Of a stretch of 64,000 bases of DNA, positions 9,576 through 17,915 are shown in pieces. Origin of the DNA: Alphaproteobacteria bacterium (GTDB lineage: Bacteria > Pseudomonadota > Alphaproteobacteria > RF32 > CAG-239); assembly GCA_017460085.1 (NCBI GenBank), contig JAFUBQ010000005.1, positions 62,001 to 126,000 of the forward strand, given 5' to 3'. The stretch's first letter is position 1. The number at the start of each line of letters is the position of its first letter. The translations under genes were made by a program, and so were the position numbers. The notes beneath the pieces are model-generated. The model was not told the DNA's origin, did not search any database, and was given only the letters and a program-made list of their open reading frames with translations.

Positions 9576-10367
9576 TTAAAAATTGTTTTTTTCTACTTCC
9601 AAAAAATAAGACTTTGTTTCAGCAGAAAGAGCAGTTGTGGCATCTTCATCGCAAACAATTATGCCGTGTTGGTGTTGCTGTAGTGCCGAAATGGTCCAAA
9701 CGTGATTAATAGCACCTTCAATGCCAAAGTGCAGCGCTTGGGCTTTATTTTTTCCTGTAGCTAAAATCATCACTTCACGAGCATCCATAATAGTACCAAC
9801 TCCAACAGTTAAAGCCTGTGTAGGAACTAAATTAATATCGCCGTCAAAAAAACGAGCGTTTGCCTTCACGGTGCTTTGGGTTAGAGTTTTGATGCGGGTA
9901 CGCGAATGCAAGGAAGAAAACGGTTCATTAAAAGCAATGTGTCCATCTTCACCGACACCGCCGACAAATAAGCAGATTCCTCCTACTTTTTTAATTGCTT
10001 CTTCATAATTTTGACATTCTTTGGCATAGTCTTTAGTTGTGCCGCTTAAAATGTGAACATTTTCAGGTTTTATATCAATATCTTTGAAAAAATTTTGCCA
10101 CATAAAATAGTGATAACTTTGTGGATGCGATGGCGCCAAACCGATATATTCGTCCATATTAAACGTAACCACGTTAGCAAACGAAACTTTGCCGGCTTGG
10201 CACATTTTTATCAGCGCCGCATACATGCCAAGCGGAGTAGAACCTGTAGGCAATCCCAAAACAAAAGGATTTTTTGCCGTCGGGTGAAATTCATTAATCC
10301 GAAAAGCCACATATTCAGCAGCCCATTGTGATACATCTGAAGCATTATTTTTTATAATAACTCGCAT
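9576..10367 (-). CDS. nagB: Glucosamine-6-phosphate deaminase
   Basis: Converts glucosamine-6-phosphate to fructose-6-phosphate and ammonia, feeding amino sugars into glycolysis. Motifs LPTGSTPLGMYAAL, NMDEYIGL (catalytic Asp) and GVGEDGHIAFNEP (catalytic Asp, His, Glu) are intact. About 263 residues. The ATG at 10367 follows AGAGGA; longer in-frame starts would place that box inside the gene. No nagA, nagE or nagC next to it, so it stands alone. Convergent with kdsB. Confidence 0.95.
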   Translation of the reverse strand: MRVIIKNNASDVSQWAAEYVAFRINEFHPTAKNPFVLGLPTGSTPLGMYAALIKMCQAGKVSFANVVTFNMDEYIGLAPSHPQSYHYFMWQNFFKDIDIKPENVHILSGTTKDYAKECQNYEEAIKKVGGICLFVGGVGEDGHIAFNEPFSSLHSRTRIKTLTQSTVKANARFFDGDINLVPTQALTVGVGTIMDAREVMILATGKNKAQALHFGIEGAINHVWTISALQQHQHGIIVCDEDATTALSAETKSYFLEVEKNNF

Positions 10368-10671
10368 ATTTTCCTCTTTCAAATTTATATTCGAAAGTTT
10401 TTAACACTATTTAATATCGATGTCAATATTTGTGCTTTTACTAAACTCGTCTTAACCCGTATTACTATTTAATTAAAAATATTTCTCTTTTTAGGGGATG
10501 TTTTTTTAAAAATAGAACTAAAATTCAAAAAATAATGCACAATTTTCAACTTTATTGCTATTTTTTTTATTTTTCTTATTGAAAAGTTTACAAATATCAC
10601 TTAAGTTAAAGTCGTATTAGTTGTTATACAATTTAATAAAATAGTAAAAAAAACCATATGGAGAAAATAAA

Positions 10672-11136
10672 ATGAAAAAACTTTTAAGTTTATTTGTAGC
10701 TCTTGTCGCTTTGTCAGGCTGCTCGATGTTTGGTGCTGATGGCGGTTTGTTCAGCGGTGTTGACTGCGAATCCAGATTAGCTCGTAACTTTGCTGAAAAT
10801 GCAACAGATACAGTTTTCTTTGCTTTCGATAGTTCTGCTTTGTCTGCTGAATCTACAGCTGCTTTAGATACTCAAGTTAACTGGCTCCGCGACCATCCGG
10901 AAACCAATGTTATCGTTCAAGGTTATTGCGATGAACGCGGTACTCGTGAATATAACTTAGCATTGGGTGAACGTCGTGCAAATGCCGTTAAACAATACTT
11001 AGTATCTCAAGGCATTGCTGAACACAGAATTTCTACCATTTCTTATGGTAAAGAAAGACCGGCTGTATTCGGCAGCAACGAAGCCGCTTGGGCGCAAAAC
11101 CGTCGTGCGGTTACTGTTTTAGCTTCGGCTGAATAG
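10672..11136 (+). CDS. pal: Peptidoglycan-associated lipoprotein Pal
   Basis: Outer-membrane lipoprotein that binds peptidoglycan and TolB. Signal peptide with lipobox LSGC, Cys at residue 17; then an OmpA-like domain with VIVQGYCDERGTREYNLALG and RRANAVKQYL, including the Asp and Arg that bind diaminopimelate. 154 residues. Preceded by an AT-rich 290-base gap that probably holds its promoter, and followed by a strong terminator, so it is likely its own transcription unit instead of sitting behind tolB as in most bacteria. Confidence 0.95.
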   Translation: MKKLLSLFVALVALSGCSMFGADGGLFSGVDCESRLARNFAENATDTVFFAFDSSALSAESTAALDTQVNWLRDHPETNVIVQGYCDERGTREYNLALGERRANAVKQYLVSQGIAEHRISTISYGKERPAVFGSNEAAWAQNRRAVTVLASAE

Positions 11137-11157
11137 TTTTTTCGAACTTTAATAAGG

Positions 11158-11193
11158 AAGATGCCGTTTTGATAATTAGACGGCATCTTTTTT
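11158..11193 (+). terminator. Intrinsic terminator after pal
   Basis: AAGATGCCGT and ACGGCATCTT form a ten-base stem around a 12-base loop, followed by TTTT and a further T-rich stretch. Confidence 0.9.
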
Positions 11194-11288
11194 ATGTTCG
11201 GCTTTTTAGCTTTATTTAAAAAAAATAGTATTGCAAAAATAAATATTATTAGGTAGCATAACGAGGTGTAGCATTTAAGGAGAATTTT

Positions 11289-11732
11289 ATGTTCGAAACT
11301 GCTGAAATTTTACCTTCATATTTACCAGAAGCAACTGCAGAGCAGAAAAAGGCTTTTTTTCAGGCGTTAGTTTGTTTGTCTGGCATTGACGGCCATATGG
11401 GTGACGAAGAAGTTGATTATATTATGAAGGTTGCAAAAACTTATAATATCAATAGTTTTTCTGAAATTAGCAATTTTTCAAGTGTTGATGAAGTTATTGC
11501 CAATGTTAAAGAACAAATAAATTATCGGCCGTTGGCTTTGGAACTTTTGCGTGAAATGTGTACACTAGCACACGTTGATAATGTGCTTTCCGATGAAGAA
11601 ACACTGCTAATTGGTAAAATTGGTCTGGCTTTGGGTATAAAAATTGAAAAAATAGAGCAAATCAGCGAATGGGTTGTTGAGCATATTATATGGTGTGAAC
11701 AGGCAAAGCTTATTTTTGAGGAGAAAAAATAG
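11289..11732 (+). CDS. TerB-like domain protein
   Basis: 147-residue helical protein resembling the TerB/DnaJ-associated acidic helical bundle: LSGIDGHMGDEEVDYI near residue 31 and AHVDNVLSDEETLLIGKIG near residue 97 are the two D-G/N-x-x-x-x-E-E metal-binding-like repeats of the family. TerB domains occur with stress and envelope-associated functions; the specific role here is unknown. AAGGAG lies before the ATG. The stop directly abuts the next gene, so they are almost surely co-transcribed. Confidence 0.75.
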   Translation: MFETAEILPSYLPEATAEQKKAFFQALVCLSGIDGHMGDEEVDYIMKVAKTYNINSFSEISNFSSVDEVIANVKEQINYRPLALELLREMCTLAHVDNVLSDEETLLIGKIGLALGIKIEKIEQISEWVVEHIIWCEQAKLIFEEKK

Positions 11733-12620
11733 ATGGGACGCTATAGTAATTGCACCTATTTTGAAAACCTCTACGATGCGGTTAATCAGATTTTTCCGGC
11801 AGTTAATCGGCCGCAAGCTTGCACAATTCTGCGTGAAACAATTTTGGCCCCGAATGACTATGAGCTGGAATTTAATAATGCATCGTATAATCAAGAGCAA
11901 ATTCAAAGATTAGTTGCCAGACAACTTTTGGACAGCTGCATTCAAGATACACCGGAGCAAACATTTTATAATGTTTTGGAAAGTGCAGCGCAAATTATGA
12001 AACACATGAATGACGGCTATATTACAACCGAGGACCATGAAGAACGTACACAATATTTGTCATATATAAATAAGCAGGAATTTGTGCTGTTTGCCGCACT
12101 GGCATTTTTAAAATCTGCGTGTGACGGTGACGAAAAACTTGAAAATGAGCTAATTTTAAATATTGTTCGCTTGCGTGAAATTAATGATTTAATTTTGCAA
12201 TATACGCGTGATGCGGTTGAAATTGAAGTTGGGCGCGATGAGTTTGAACAGGCAAAACCGATATATAGAATGCTGAAATCTTTGCAATCTTTGGGCTATG
12301 ATTATAATTTTAGTCCGAAAGAACGCGCCGGATTGGGTATTGACCATGAAAATGATAACGATTTGTCGGACAATTTCAATTATGAGCATTGGTTAAAACG
12401 ATTAATGCTCTTGCAATTGCGTAAAGAAATTGCTATGGATAATATAGATAGTGCGGTGCCGCAAAACATAGAAGCAGCCCAAGAAGTTGAAGAAGATGTT
12501 AGTGACCGCATTGCTAAGTTGCGCGGCATGGCTGACCGTCGCCGCTTTGATAAAAACAGATTTAGGCAATTGGAAGAATCGGAACGTTCAGGATATTCAA
12601 ATGCCGCTGACACAAATTAA
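11733..12620 (+). CDS. Conserved-looking hypothetical protein linked to TerB-like gene
   Basis: 295 residues, acidic, mostly helical, no signal peptide or membrane segment. I do not recognise a family. The C-terminal 60 residues (EVEEDVSDRIAKLRGMADRRR onward) look like a charged, partly disordered tail. It begins immediately after the TerB-like stop with GAGGAG as ribosome-binding site, and is followed 11 bases later by yggT, so it belongs to the TerB-yggT-yggU-folD unit. A cytosolic partner of the TerB-like protein is possible but is inference only. Confidence 0.8.
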   Translation: MGRYSNCTYFENLYDAVNQIFPAVNRPQACTILRETILAPNDYELEFNNASYNQEQIQRLVARQLLDSCIQDTPEQTFYNVLESAAQIMKHMNDGYITTEDHEERTQYLSYINKQEFVLFAALAFLKSACDGDEKLENELILNIVRLREINDLILQYTRDAVEIEVGRDEFEQAKPIYRMLKSLQSLGYDYNFSPKERAGLGIDHENDNDLSDNFNYEHWLKRLMLLQLRKEIAMDNIDSAVPQNIEAAQEVEEDVSDRIAKLRGMADRRRFDKNRFRQLEESERSGYSNAADTN

Positions 12621-12631
12621 GGAGAAAAAAC

Positions 12632-12949
12632 ATGGGATTTATTGGTCTGCTTTTGATGCCGTTTTTAGATATTTTAGGCTTTGTGGTTGATATATACTTC
12701 AAGGTTGTAGTGGTTGATATTGTGTTGTATTGGCTTATTCATTATAAACTTATTACCGTGCATAACAAATATGCTGAAAAATTTATGAATATTTTAAAAA
12801 GCGTTACGGAACCGGTGTATGAAAAAATTCGCAAAAAGATTCCGCCTGTTTCCGGCTATGATGTTGCGCCTTATGTGTTGCTTTTAGTGGTTGCATTTGT
12901 CGGTTCATTTATAACACACCTTACACATTGGATTAGCCAATATATGTAA
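12632..12949 (+). CDS. YggT family membrane protein
   Basis: 105-residue inner-membrane protein with hydrophobic stretches at about residues 5-38 and 80-100 and the YggT-like segment FMNILKSVTEPVYEKIRKKI with PPVSGYDVAP, equivalent to the TEPxxxPxRRxIPxxxGxDxSP region of the family. Function is poorly known; some members are tied to osmotic stress and division. Good AAGGAG box. Followed three bases later by yggU, the usual neighbour. Confidence 0.85.
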   Translation: MGFIGLLLMPFLDILGFVVDIYFKVVVVDIVLYWLIHYKLITVHNKYAEKFMNILKSVTEPVYEKIRKKIPPVSGYDVAPYVLLLVVAFVGSFITHLTHWISQYM

Positions 12950-12952
12950 AAA

Positions 12953-13270
12953 ATGGCGTATGCTGATTTATATAAATCGGGTTATCTGTTGCGTATAAAG
13001 CTGGCTCCGGCGGCTTCTTCTTGCGGTGTGCGAGGGATTTGGCAAGGGGTGGATGCCGAATATTTGAAAATTTCGGTTACAACTGTGGCGGAAAAAGGCA
13101 AAGCCAATAAAGAACTAATAAAGTTATTGGCAAAATTGTTAAAGATTCCGGCGGCTAAAATTAGCATTATTAGCGGCATGACTGACCACTTGAAAAAAAT
13201 ATATGTAGAAATTCCGCAAACAAAAGAAAATGAACAAAAAATTGCAAATTTAAATTTGGAGAAGGCATAG
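12953..13270 (+). CDS. DUF167 (YggU) family protein
   Basis: Small cytosolic alpha/beta protein of unknown function, 105 residues. The family core EKGKANKELIKLLAKLLKIP and the following SIISGMTDHLKKIYVE are clear. yggT-yggU pairing is widely conserved. folD starts four bases after the stop. Confidence 0.88.
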   Translation: MAYADLYKSGYLLRIKLAPAASSCGVRGIWQGVDAEYLKISVTTVAEKGKANKELIKLLAKLLKIPAAKISIISGMTDHLKKIYVEIPQTKENEQKIANLNLEKA

Positions 13271-13274
13271 ATAG

Positions 13275-14117
13275 ATGAGCGCAAATATTATTGACGGGAA
13301 AGCTTTGGCGCAAAATATATATGAAAACTTACAAGCGCAAATATATGCTATGAAAAGAGCGCCGCGCTTGGATATTGTTTTGATGGGAAATGACGATGCC
13401 AGCGAAATTTATGTACGCAATAAAATGAAGTCTGCGGAAAAAATCGGCCTAAAAACAGTATTACATCGGCTAAATAAAAATGATACGGAAGCTGATTTAT
13501 TAGCGTTAATTGATAAGTTGAATGTTGATTCTGGTGTTGACGGAATTATTGTGCAGTTGCCATTACCTGAACAAATTAATACGCATAATATTATAAACAG
13601 AATATCCCCGCAAAAGGATGTTGATGGTTTTCATCCGGTTAATACCGGAATGTTGCAAAACAACGAAGAACCATATTTTGTGGCGGCAACACCATTAGGA
13701 ATTATGCGGCTATTACAAACTGTTTGTACGGATTTAAGCGGAAAAAATGTTGTAATAATAGGAGCATCGCTGATTGTGGGACGTCCACTGGCAACATTGT
13801 TACTCAATCAAGAGTGTACGGTTACAATAACACATATTCACACACAAAATATAAAAGAGCTGACGCAAAAAGCAGATATTGTGGTGGCGGCATGCGGTGT
13901 TGCCAATATGGTAAAAGCCGATTGGATAAAAGAAGGAGCTGTTTTAATAGATGTAGGTATAAATCGCTGTGATGGCAAAATTTGCGGTGATATAGATTTT
14001 GCGGCAGTGCAAAATAAAGCAGGGGCTATAACACCTGTTCCGGGAGGGGTAGGGCCAATGACAGTTGCAATGTTGTTGCAAAACACCATCAGGGCATATA
14101 TGCAGCAGCACGGATAA
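13275..14117 (+). CDS. folD: Bifunctional methylene-THF dehydrogenase/cyclohydrolase FolD
   Basis: Interconverts 5,10-methylene-THF and 10-formyl-THF with NADP, supplying one-carbon units for purines and formyl-Met. YVRNKMKSAEKIGL (active-site Tyr-Lys region), QLPLPEQINTHNI, DVDGFHPVNTG, the nucleotide-binding IIGASLIVGRPLATLLL and PVPGGVGPMTVAMLLQNT are all present. 280 residues. In the usual GRSxIVG loop Arg is replaced by Ala (GASLIVG), a mild variation near the NADP phosphate. Last gene of the TerB-to-folD unit; convergent with the peptidase-like gene. Confidence 0.96.
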   Translation: MSANIIDGKALAQNIYENLQAQIYAMKRAPRLDIVLMGNDDASEIYVRNKMKSAEKIGLKTVLHRLNKNDTEADLLALIDKLNVDSGVDGIIVQLPLPEQINTHNIINRISPQKDVDGFHPVNTGMLQNNEEPYFVAATPLGIMRLLQTVCTDLSGKNVVIIGASLIVGRPLATLLLNQECTVTITHIHTQNIKELTQKADIVVAACGVANMVKADWIKEGAVLIDVGINRCDGKICGDIDFAAVQNKAGAITPVPGGVGPMTVAMLLQNTIRAYMQQHG

Positions 14118-14139
14118 TATTTTTTATAGCGTGTTTCCT

Positions 14140-14856
14140 TTAAAGAGCGGCAAAAAAGAAAATAACAAAAATAAGCGTGGCATAAATTATAGCCGGACCA
14201 AATGGTCCTATTTTCTGCCGATTTATCAGCCATTCGAAAGAAAACAGCGCGCAGGCACCAAGCAGAATATATGGCACTGAAGCAAAACCAACCCATGCTC
14301 CTATAGCTGCCAATAGCTTCAGGTCTCCGTCACCGAATGCTTGAGGATGTTTCCATATTACAAATAAACTGGCGGCTAAAGGCAAAACATAGCCGGAAAT
14401 TGCCCCAAGTGCGCTGTTAAGGGCATATGGCATAAAGTTAGGTTCCGGCAAAACCAGCCAAAATCCTTGTAGAGAGGCATAAGCAAAACCGAGTAAAAGC
14501 AACGGCAATGTCAATATGTCTGGTAATAGCATAAAGCGTTTATCAATTTCGGCCAACAAAAGTAAAATCCATAAAAATGTAATATACCACCAAGTATAAA
14601 CATTATCAAAATTGAGAACAAACAAAACAGTGGCGGCAGCCGTGAAAACAGCCCAACCGATACTGCGCATAACATAGCGCTTGAACAATTCCATATAGGC
14701 TTCATTTTTTTTCAGCTTTGCCCATGGCATTGCATGCGAAGGTATAAAAATATGCAGCAAAATATAACCGCTGGCAGCCGGAATAAGTTTACCGATTCGT
14801 CGTGCCAAATAAGGGATAAACAGGCCGAAAATAAAACCGAAAATAATGTATTGCAT
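14140..14856 (-). CDS. Prepilin peptidase-like A24 aspartyl protease
   Basis: Inner-membrane protein of 238 residues and about seven to eight hydrophobic segments. Both catalytic Asp motifs of A24 peptidases are present: EIDKRFMLLPD (D105) and FGDGDLKLLAAIGAWVG (D178 in GxGD). The N-terminal cytoplasmic region lacks the paired CxxC motifs of full-length PilD N-methylases, so methylase activity is doubtful. No pilin or secretion genes lie nearby, so the substrate is unknown. Convergent with folD; ends 22 bases from it. Confidence 0.82.
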   Translation of the reverse strand: MQYIIFGFIFGLFIPYLARRIGKLIPAASGYILLHIFIPSHAMPWAKLKKNEAYMELFKRYVMRSIGWAVFTAAATVLFVLNFDNVYTWWYITFLWILLLLAEIDKRFMLLPDILTLPLLLLGFAYASLQGFWLVLPEPNFMPYALNSALGAISGYVLPLAASLFVIWKHPQAFGDGDLKLLAAIGAWVGFASVPYILLGACALFSFEWLINRQKIGPFGPAIIYATLIFVIFFFAAL

Positions 14857-14985
14857 AATAAATTCTCCTTGTTGTTTACAACTAATATAATTCTTAAAAT
14901 ATAAGATTGTGTTAATTTATTTGATATTGACAATGCAAAACATAAAAGCTATATATGCAAACATATTAACTATAATTATTATATT

Positions 14986-15366
14986 ATGACAAGAGAATAT
15001 TTATTAAAGGTAATTGAAAAGCATTTTTGGGTGCTGAGTAAAGAAGAAATTGCAGCGCAAATTCATGAAACAAAGACTAGTCTGCCGCCTTTTTTGGTTG
15101 AAAAATTGCAGGCAAAAATGCCGGAGCTGGATAGCGAGGAAAAGCGCAAGATTTTTCACCCCTATTTCTGCGATGTAATTGAAGAAATTCGGCAGAAAAT
15201 TGCTAGTGAAGAACATGAGAATTTAACAATTTTGGGGCGCGAGAAACTATTTGATGATTGTTTGATGCTGATTTCTATTTATTACCACTATTCCGCCGTT
15301 TTGCTTCCCAATGTGATGGCCGATTTTTTAAGGGTGGTATTGATGAAAAAGATTCTGCTTACTTAA
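14986..15366 (+). CDS. Hypothetical small soluble protein
   Basis: 126 residues, predominantly helical, with a Glu/Lys-rich N-terminal half and a hydrophobic helix near residues 88-118. No family recognised and no clear ribosome-binding site before ATG. Support is the intact frame, a terminator 6-30 bases after the stop, and neighbours that leave this strand free. Divergent from the A24 peptidase gene. Confidence is moderate. Confidence 0.6.
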   Translation: MTREYLLKVIEKHFWVLSKEEIAAQIHETKTSLPPFLVEKLQAKMPELDSEEKRKIFHPYFCDVIEEIRQKIASEEHENLTILGREKLFDDCLMLISIYYHYSAVLLPNVMADFLRVVLMKKILLT

Positions 15367-15370
15367 AGAA

Positions 15371-15400
15371 AAAGCCTTCGTAATATCGAAGGTTTTTTCT
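15371..15400. terminator. Intrinsic terminator between convergent genes
   Basis: CCTTCG and CGAAGG with flanking A and T runs form a hairpin usable on both strands, between the 126-aa gene and the ABC-F gene. The plus-strand T run (TTTTTT) is the better one. Confidence 0.75.
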
Positions 15401-15422
15401 TTTGCAACAACATACTAAAATG

Positions 15423-17225
15423 CTATTTAAGGCTATCGGCTTTAAATTGTAATTCCAGCCACTGATTTTCTAAGGTATCAAGTTTTGCCTTATTTGCCGC
15501 CAATGATGCCGTCAAGTCATCAAATTTCTGCGGGTCATCAGTGTATAAATTAGGGTTGCCGAGCGCAATTTCAATGGCTTTATTGGCCTGTTCCAACGCT
15601 GCAATTTCTGTCGGTAGATTTTGCAGCAGATACTGTTCCTTAAAACTCAATTTCTGAGTTTTATTTTTTTCACGCGGTTTATTTTCTTCTTTTACGGCTG
15701 TTTTTTTGTTTTCTGATTTTACAGGGGTATTTTTCAATTTTTCTAAAAGCTCGGTATAGGTGCCGACATGCTCATAAACCGTGCCGTCGCCTTTCAGATA
15801 AAGAAGTGAAGTTGCCACCTTATCCATAAAATCGCGGTCGTGGCTGACAATGATGATAGTGCCTTCATATTCATCAAGAACTTCTTGCAAAAGGTCAAGT
15901 GTATCCATATCTAAATCATTCGTTGGTTCATCTAAAACTAAAAAATTAGATGGTTTTGCAAGCGCTACCGCTAGCATAAGGCGATTTTTTTCACCGCCGG
16001 AAAGTGTGGAAACCAGTGCTTGAGCTTGTTCCGGCTTAAATAAAAAGTCTTTTAAATAGGCAACCACATGGCGAAAATGGCCGCGCACCCAAATATGGTC
16101 GCCTTCGTTGCAAAGTGTTTTCCATAGGGTTTTTTTAGGGTTTAGAGTTATGCGGTTTTGGTCAAAATAGGCTTCTTCCAAATTTTTACCGATGCGCACA
16201 AAGCCACTATCCGGCTCAAGTTTTTTGGTCAGCAGTTTTAACAATGTGGTTTTACCTGAACCGTTAGGGCCGACAATGCCAAGTTTATTACCTTTAATGA
16301 CTTTGATTGAAAAGTCTTTAACAATTTCGCGTTCATCAAATTTTTTATAAACGTGTTTAGCTTCAATGACCAGTTTCGAACGCAAATCAGTTGTTTGTGC
16401 TTCCATTTCCACTGAACCGGCGGCTTTAATTTGTTCACGGCGTTCTTGGCGTAACTGCTGCAAGCGGCGCAAACGTCCCATATTGCGTTTACGGCGGGCG
16501 GTTACGCCTTTATGAAGCCATTCGGTTTCTTCGGCAATTTTTTTATTAAGGGCTTTTTGCTCAATTATTTCTTGTTCAATAATTTGGTCTTGCCAAATTT
16601 CAAAATTTTCGAATCCTTTGTTATTGCGCCGCAAAATTCCGCGGTCCAGCCAAAAGGTGGTGCATGATATATGGTTTAAAAAAGCACGGTCATGGCTGAT
16701 AACGACTACAGCTCCTTTAAATTTTTGAATGATTTCTTCCAATTTTTCAATAGCTGCAATGTCTAAATGGTTAGTAGGTTCATCAAGCAACAGAATGTCA
16801 GGTTCATTTATTAAAGCACTGGCAAGGGCGGCTTTGCGTCGCTCGCCGCCGGAAGCAAATTCCGGATTCTGAGCGGCGTTAATGGCAAAATATTCAATGA
16901 GTTGGTCAGCACGATAAGTTTGATTTTTTTCTTCTTTCGGTAAACCGGCTTCTACCACTTCTCTTAGGGTGTTAAAACCTGCAAAATTTGGTTCTTGCGG
17001 CATATAGCCGATTTTTGTTCCCGGCTGCATAAAGAATTCGCCGTCATCGGCATCTATTTGTCCGGCAATAATTTTCAGTAAAGTCGATTTACCGCAGCCG
17101 TTACGTCCGACAAGGCAGATTTTATCACCACGATTGATATATAAATCGACACCTGTAAACAGCGGATTAAGCCCAAATGTGAGCTTTCCGTCTTTTATGG
17201 TATATATTGGAGCTTCTGCAACCAT
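15423..17225 (-). CDS. uup: ABC-F family ATPase, Uup-like
   Basis: Soluble tandem ABC ATPase without membrane domain; Uup-type ABC-F proteins act on ribosomes or branched DNA intermediates. Two Walker A motifs (GRNGCGKSTLLKI, GPNGSGKTTLLKLL), two signatures (ASGGERRKAALA, LSGGEKNRLMLA) and two Walker B motifs (LLLDEPTNHLD, LVLDEPTNDLD). A basic linker rich in Arg lies between the domains and a charged coiled-coil C-terminal domain of about 90 residues (from about residue 510) matches Uup. ATG at 17225 follows AAGGTG; an upstream in-frame ATG adds a non-conserved leader. About 600 residues. Confidence 0.9.
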   Translation of the reverse strand: MVAEAPIYTIKDGKLTFGLNPLFTGVDLYINRGDKICLVGRNGCGKSTLLKIIAGQIDADDGEFFMQPGTKIGYMPQEPNFAGFNTLREVVEAGLPKEEKNQTYRADQLIEYFAINAAQNPEFASGGERRKAALASALINEPDILLLDEPTNHLDIAAIEKLEEIIQKFKGAVVVISHDRAFLNHISCTTFWLDRGILRRNNKGFENFEIWQDQIIEQEIIEQKALNKKIAEETEWLHKGVTARRKRNMGRLRRLQQLRQERREQIKAAGSVEMEAQTTDLRSKLVIEAKHVYKKFDEREIVKDFSIKVIKGNKLGIVGPNGSGKTTLLKLLTKKLEPDSGFVRIGKNLEEAYFDQNRITLNPKKTLWKTLCNEGDHIWVRGHFRHVVAYLKDFLFKPEQAQALVSTLSGGEKNRLMLAVALAKPSNFLVLDEPTNDLDMDTLDLLQEVLDEYEGTIIIVSHDRDFMDKVATSLLYLKGDGTVYEHVGTYTELLEKLKNTPVKSENKKTAVKEENKPREKNKTQKLSFKEQYLLQNLPTEIAALEQANKAIEIALGNPNLYTDDPQKFDDLTASLAANKAKLDTLENQWLELQFKADSLK

Positions 17226-17387
17226 TTTATTTTTCACCTTTTGCGCACATTTATAATAGAGCGAACCTAACATTCAAATAAGTTACAGTCAATATATAAT
17301 AATTTTTCCGCATTATATTTTAAACAATATGTATTTTTCAGTAAATTTTAATTTTTATCTGATATGTTGCTACTATAAGGAGAAGAT

Positions 17388-17915
17388 ATGATTATTGCAA
17401 ACGAACCGATTAATGAAAAAAAATTGGCAAATGCAACTGCAATTATCACCAATTTACAAAATGAATTGTACAATTTTATTGCCTCAGGTTCTGGTCCGTT
17501 TTTAGCTGCAATTTATGATGAAAGTGGAAAGCTTATTGCCAAATGCGCTAACAGTGTTATTAACGAATGTTGCAGCCACAATCACGCAGAAATGAATGTA
17601 ATTAAGGCTGCCGAAAAGGCCTTAAATTCTTATGATTTAAGCAAATTTAATTTAAGCCTTTATGTGACTGCAGAGCCGTGTATGATGTGTTTGGGTGCCA
17701 TTATGTGGTCGGGAATTAAAGCTGTTTATTATAGTGTGCCGTCAAAACGTGTGGAAGAAATTACCGGTTTTGATGAGGGTTTTAAACCTGATTGGCTGGA
17801 AGAATTTAAGCGCCGCAGTATAACTGTTTATGGCAATATTTGCACTGAACTCGGAGAAAAAGTTTTAGTCGACTATGTTCAAAAAGGGAATACTGTTTAT
17901 CAGCCGCAACGCTAA
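17388..17915 (+). CDS. Cytidine/guanine deaminase-like nucleoside deaminase
   Basis: Zinc-dependent deaminase of the CDA superfamily, 175 residues. Zinc ligands H66 (HAEMN, catalytic E68) and C98/C101 (AEPCMMCLGAIMWSG). The GSGPFLAAIYDESGKLIA start and the C-terminal helix with FDEGFKPDW resemble guanine deaminases more than TadA, which is usually shorter and acts on tRNA; the substrate is not certain. GGAG lies ahead of ATG. Ends head-on against rodA with no spacer. Confidence 0.85.
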   Translation: MIIANEPINEKKLANATAIITNLQNELYNFIASGSGPFLAAIYDESGKLIAKCANSVINECCSHNHAEMNVIKAAEKALNSYDLSKFNLSLYVTAEPCMMCLGAIMWSGIKAVYYSVPSKRVEEITGFDEGFKPDWLEEFKRRSITVYGNICTELGEKVLVDYVQKGNTVYQPQR

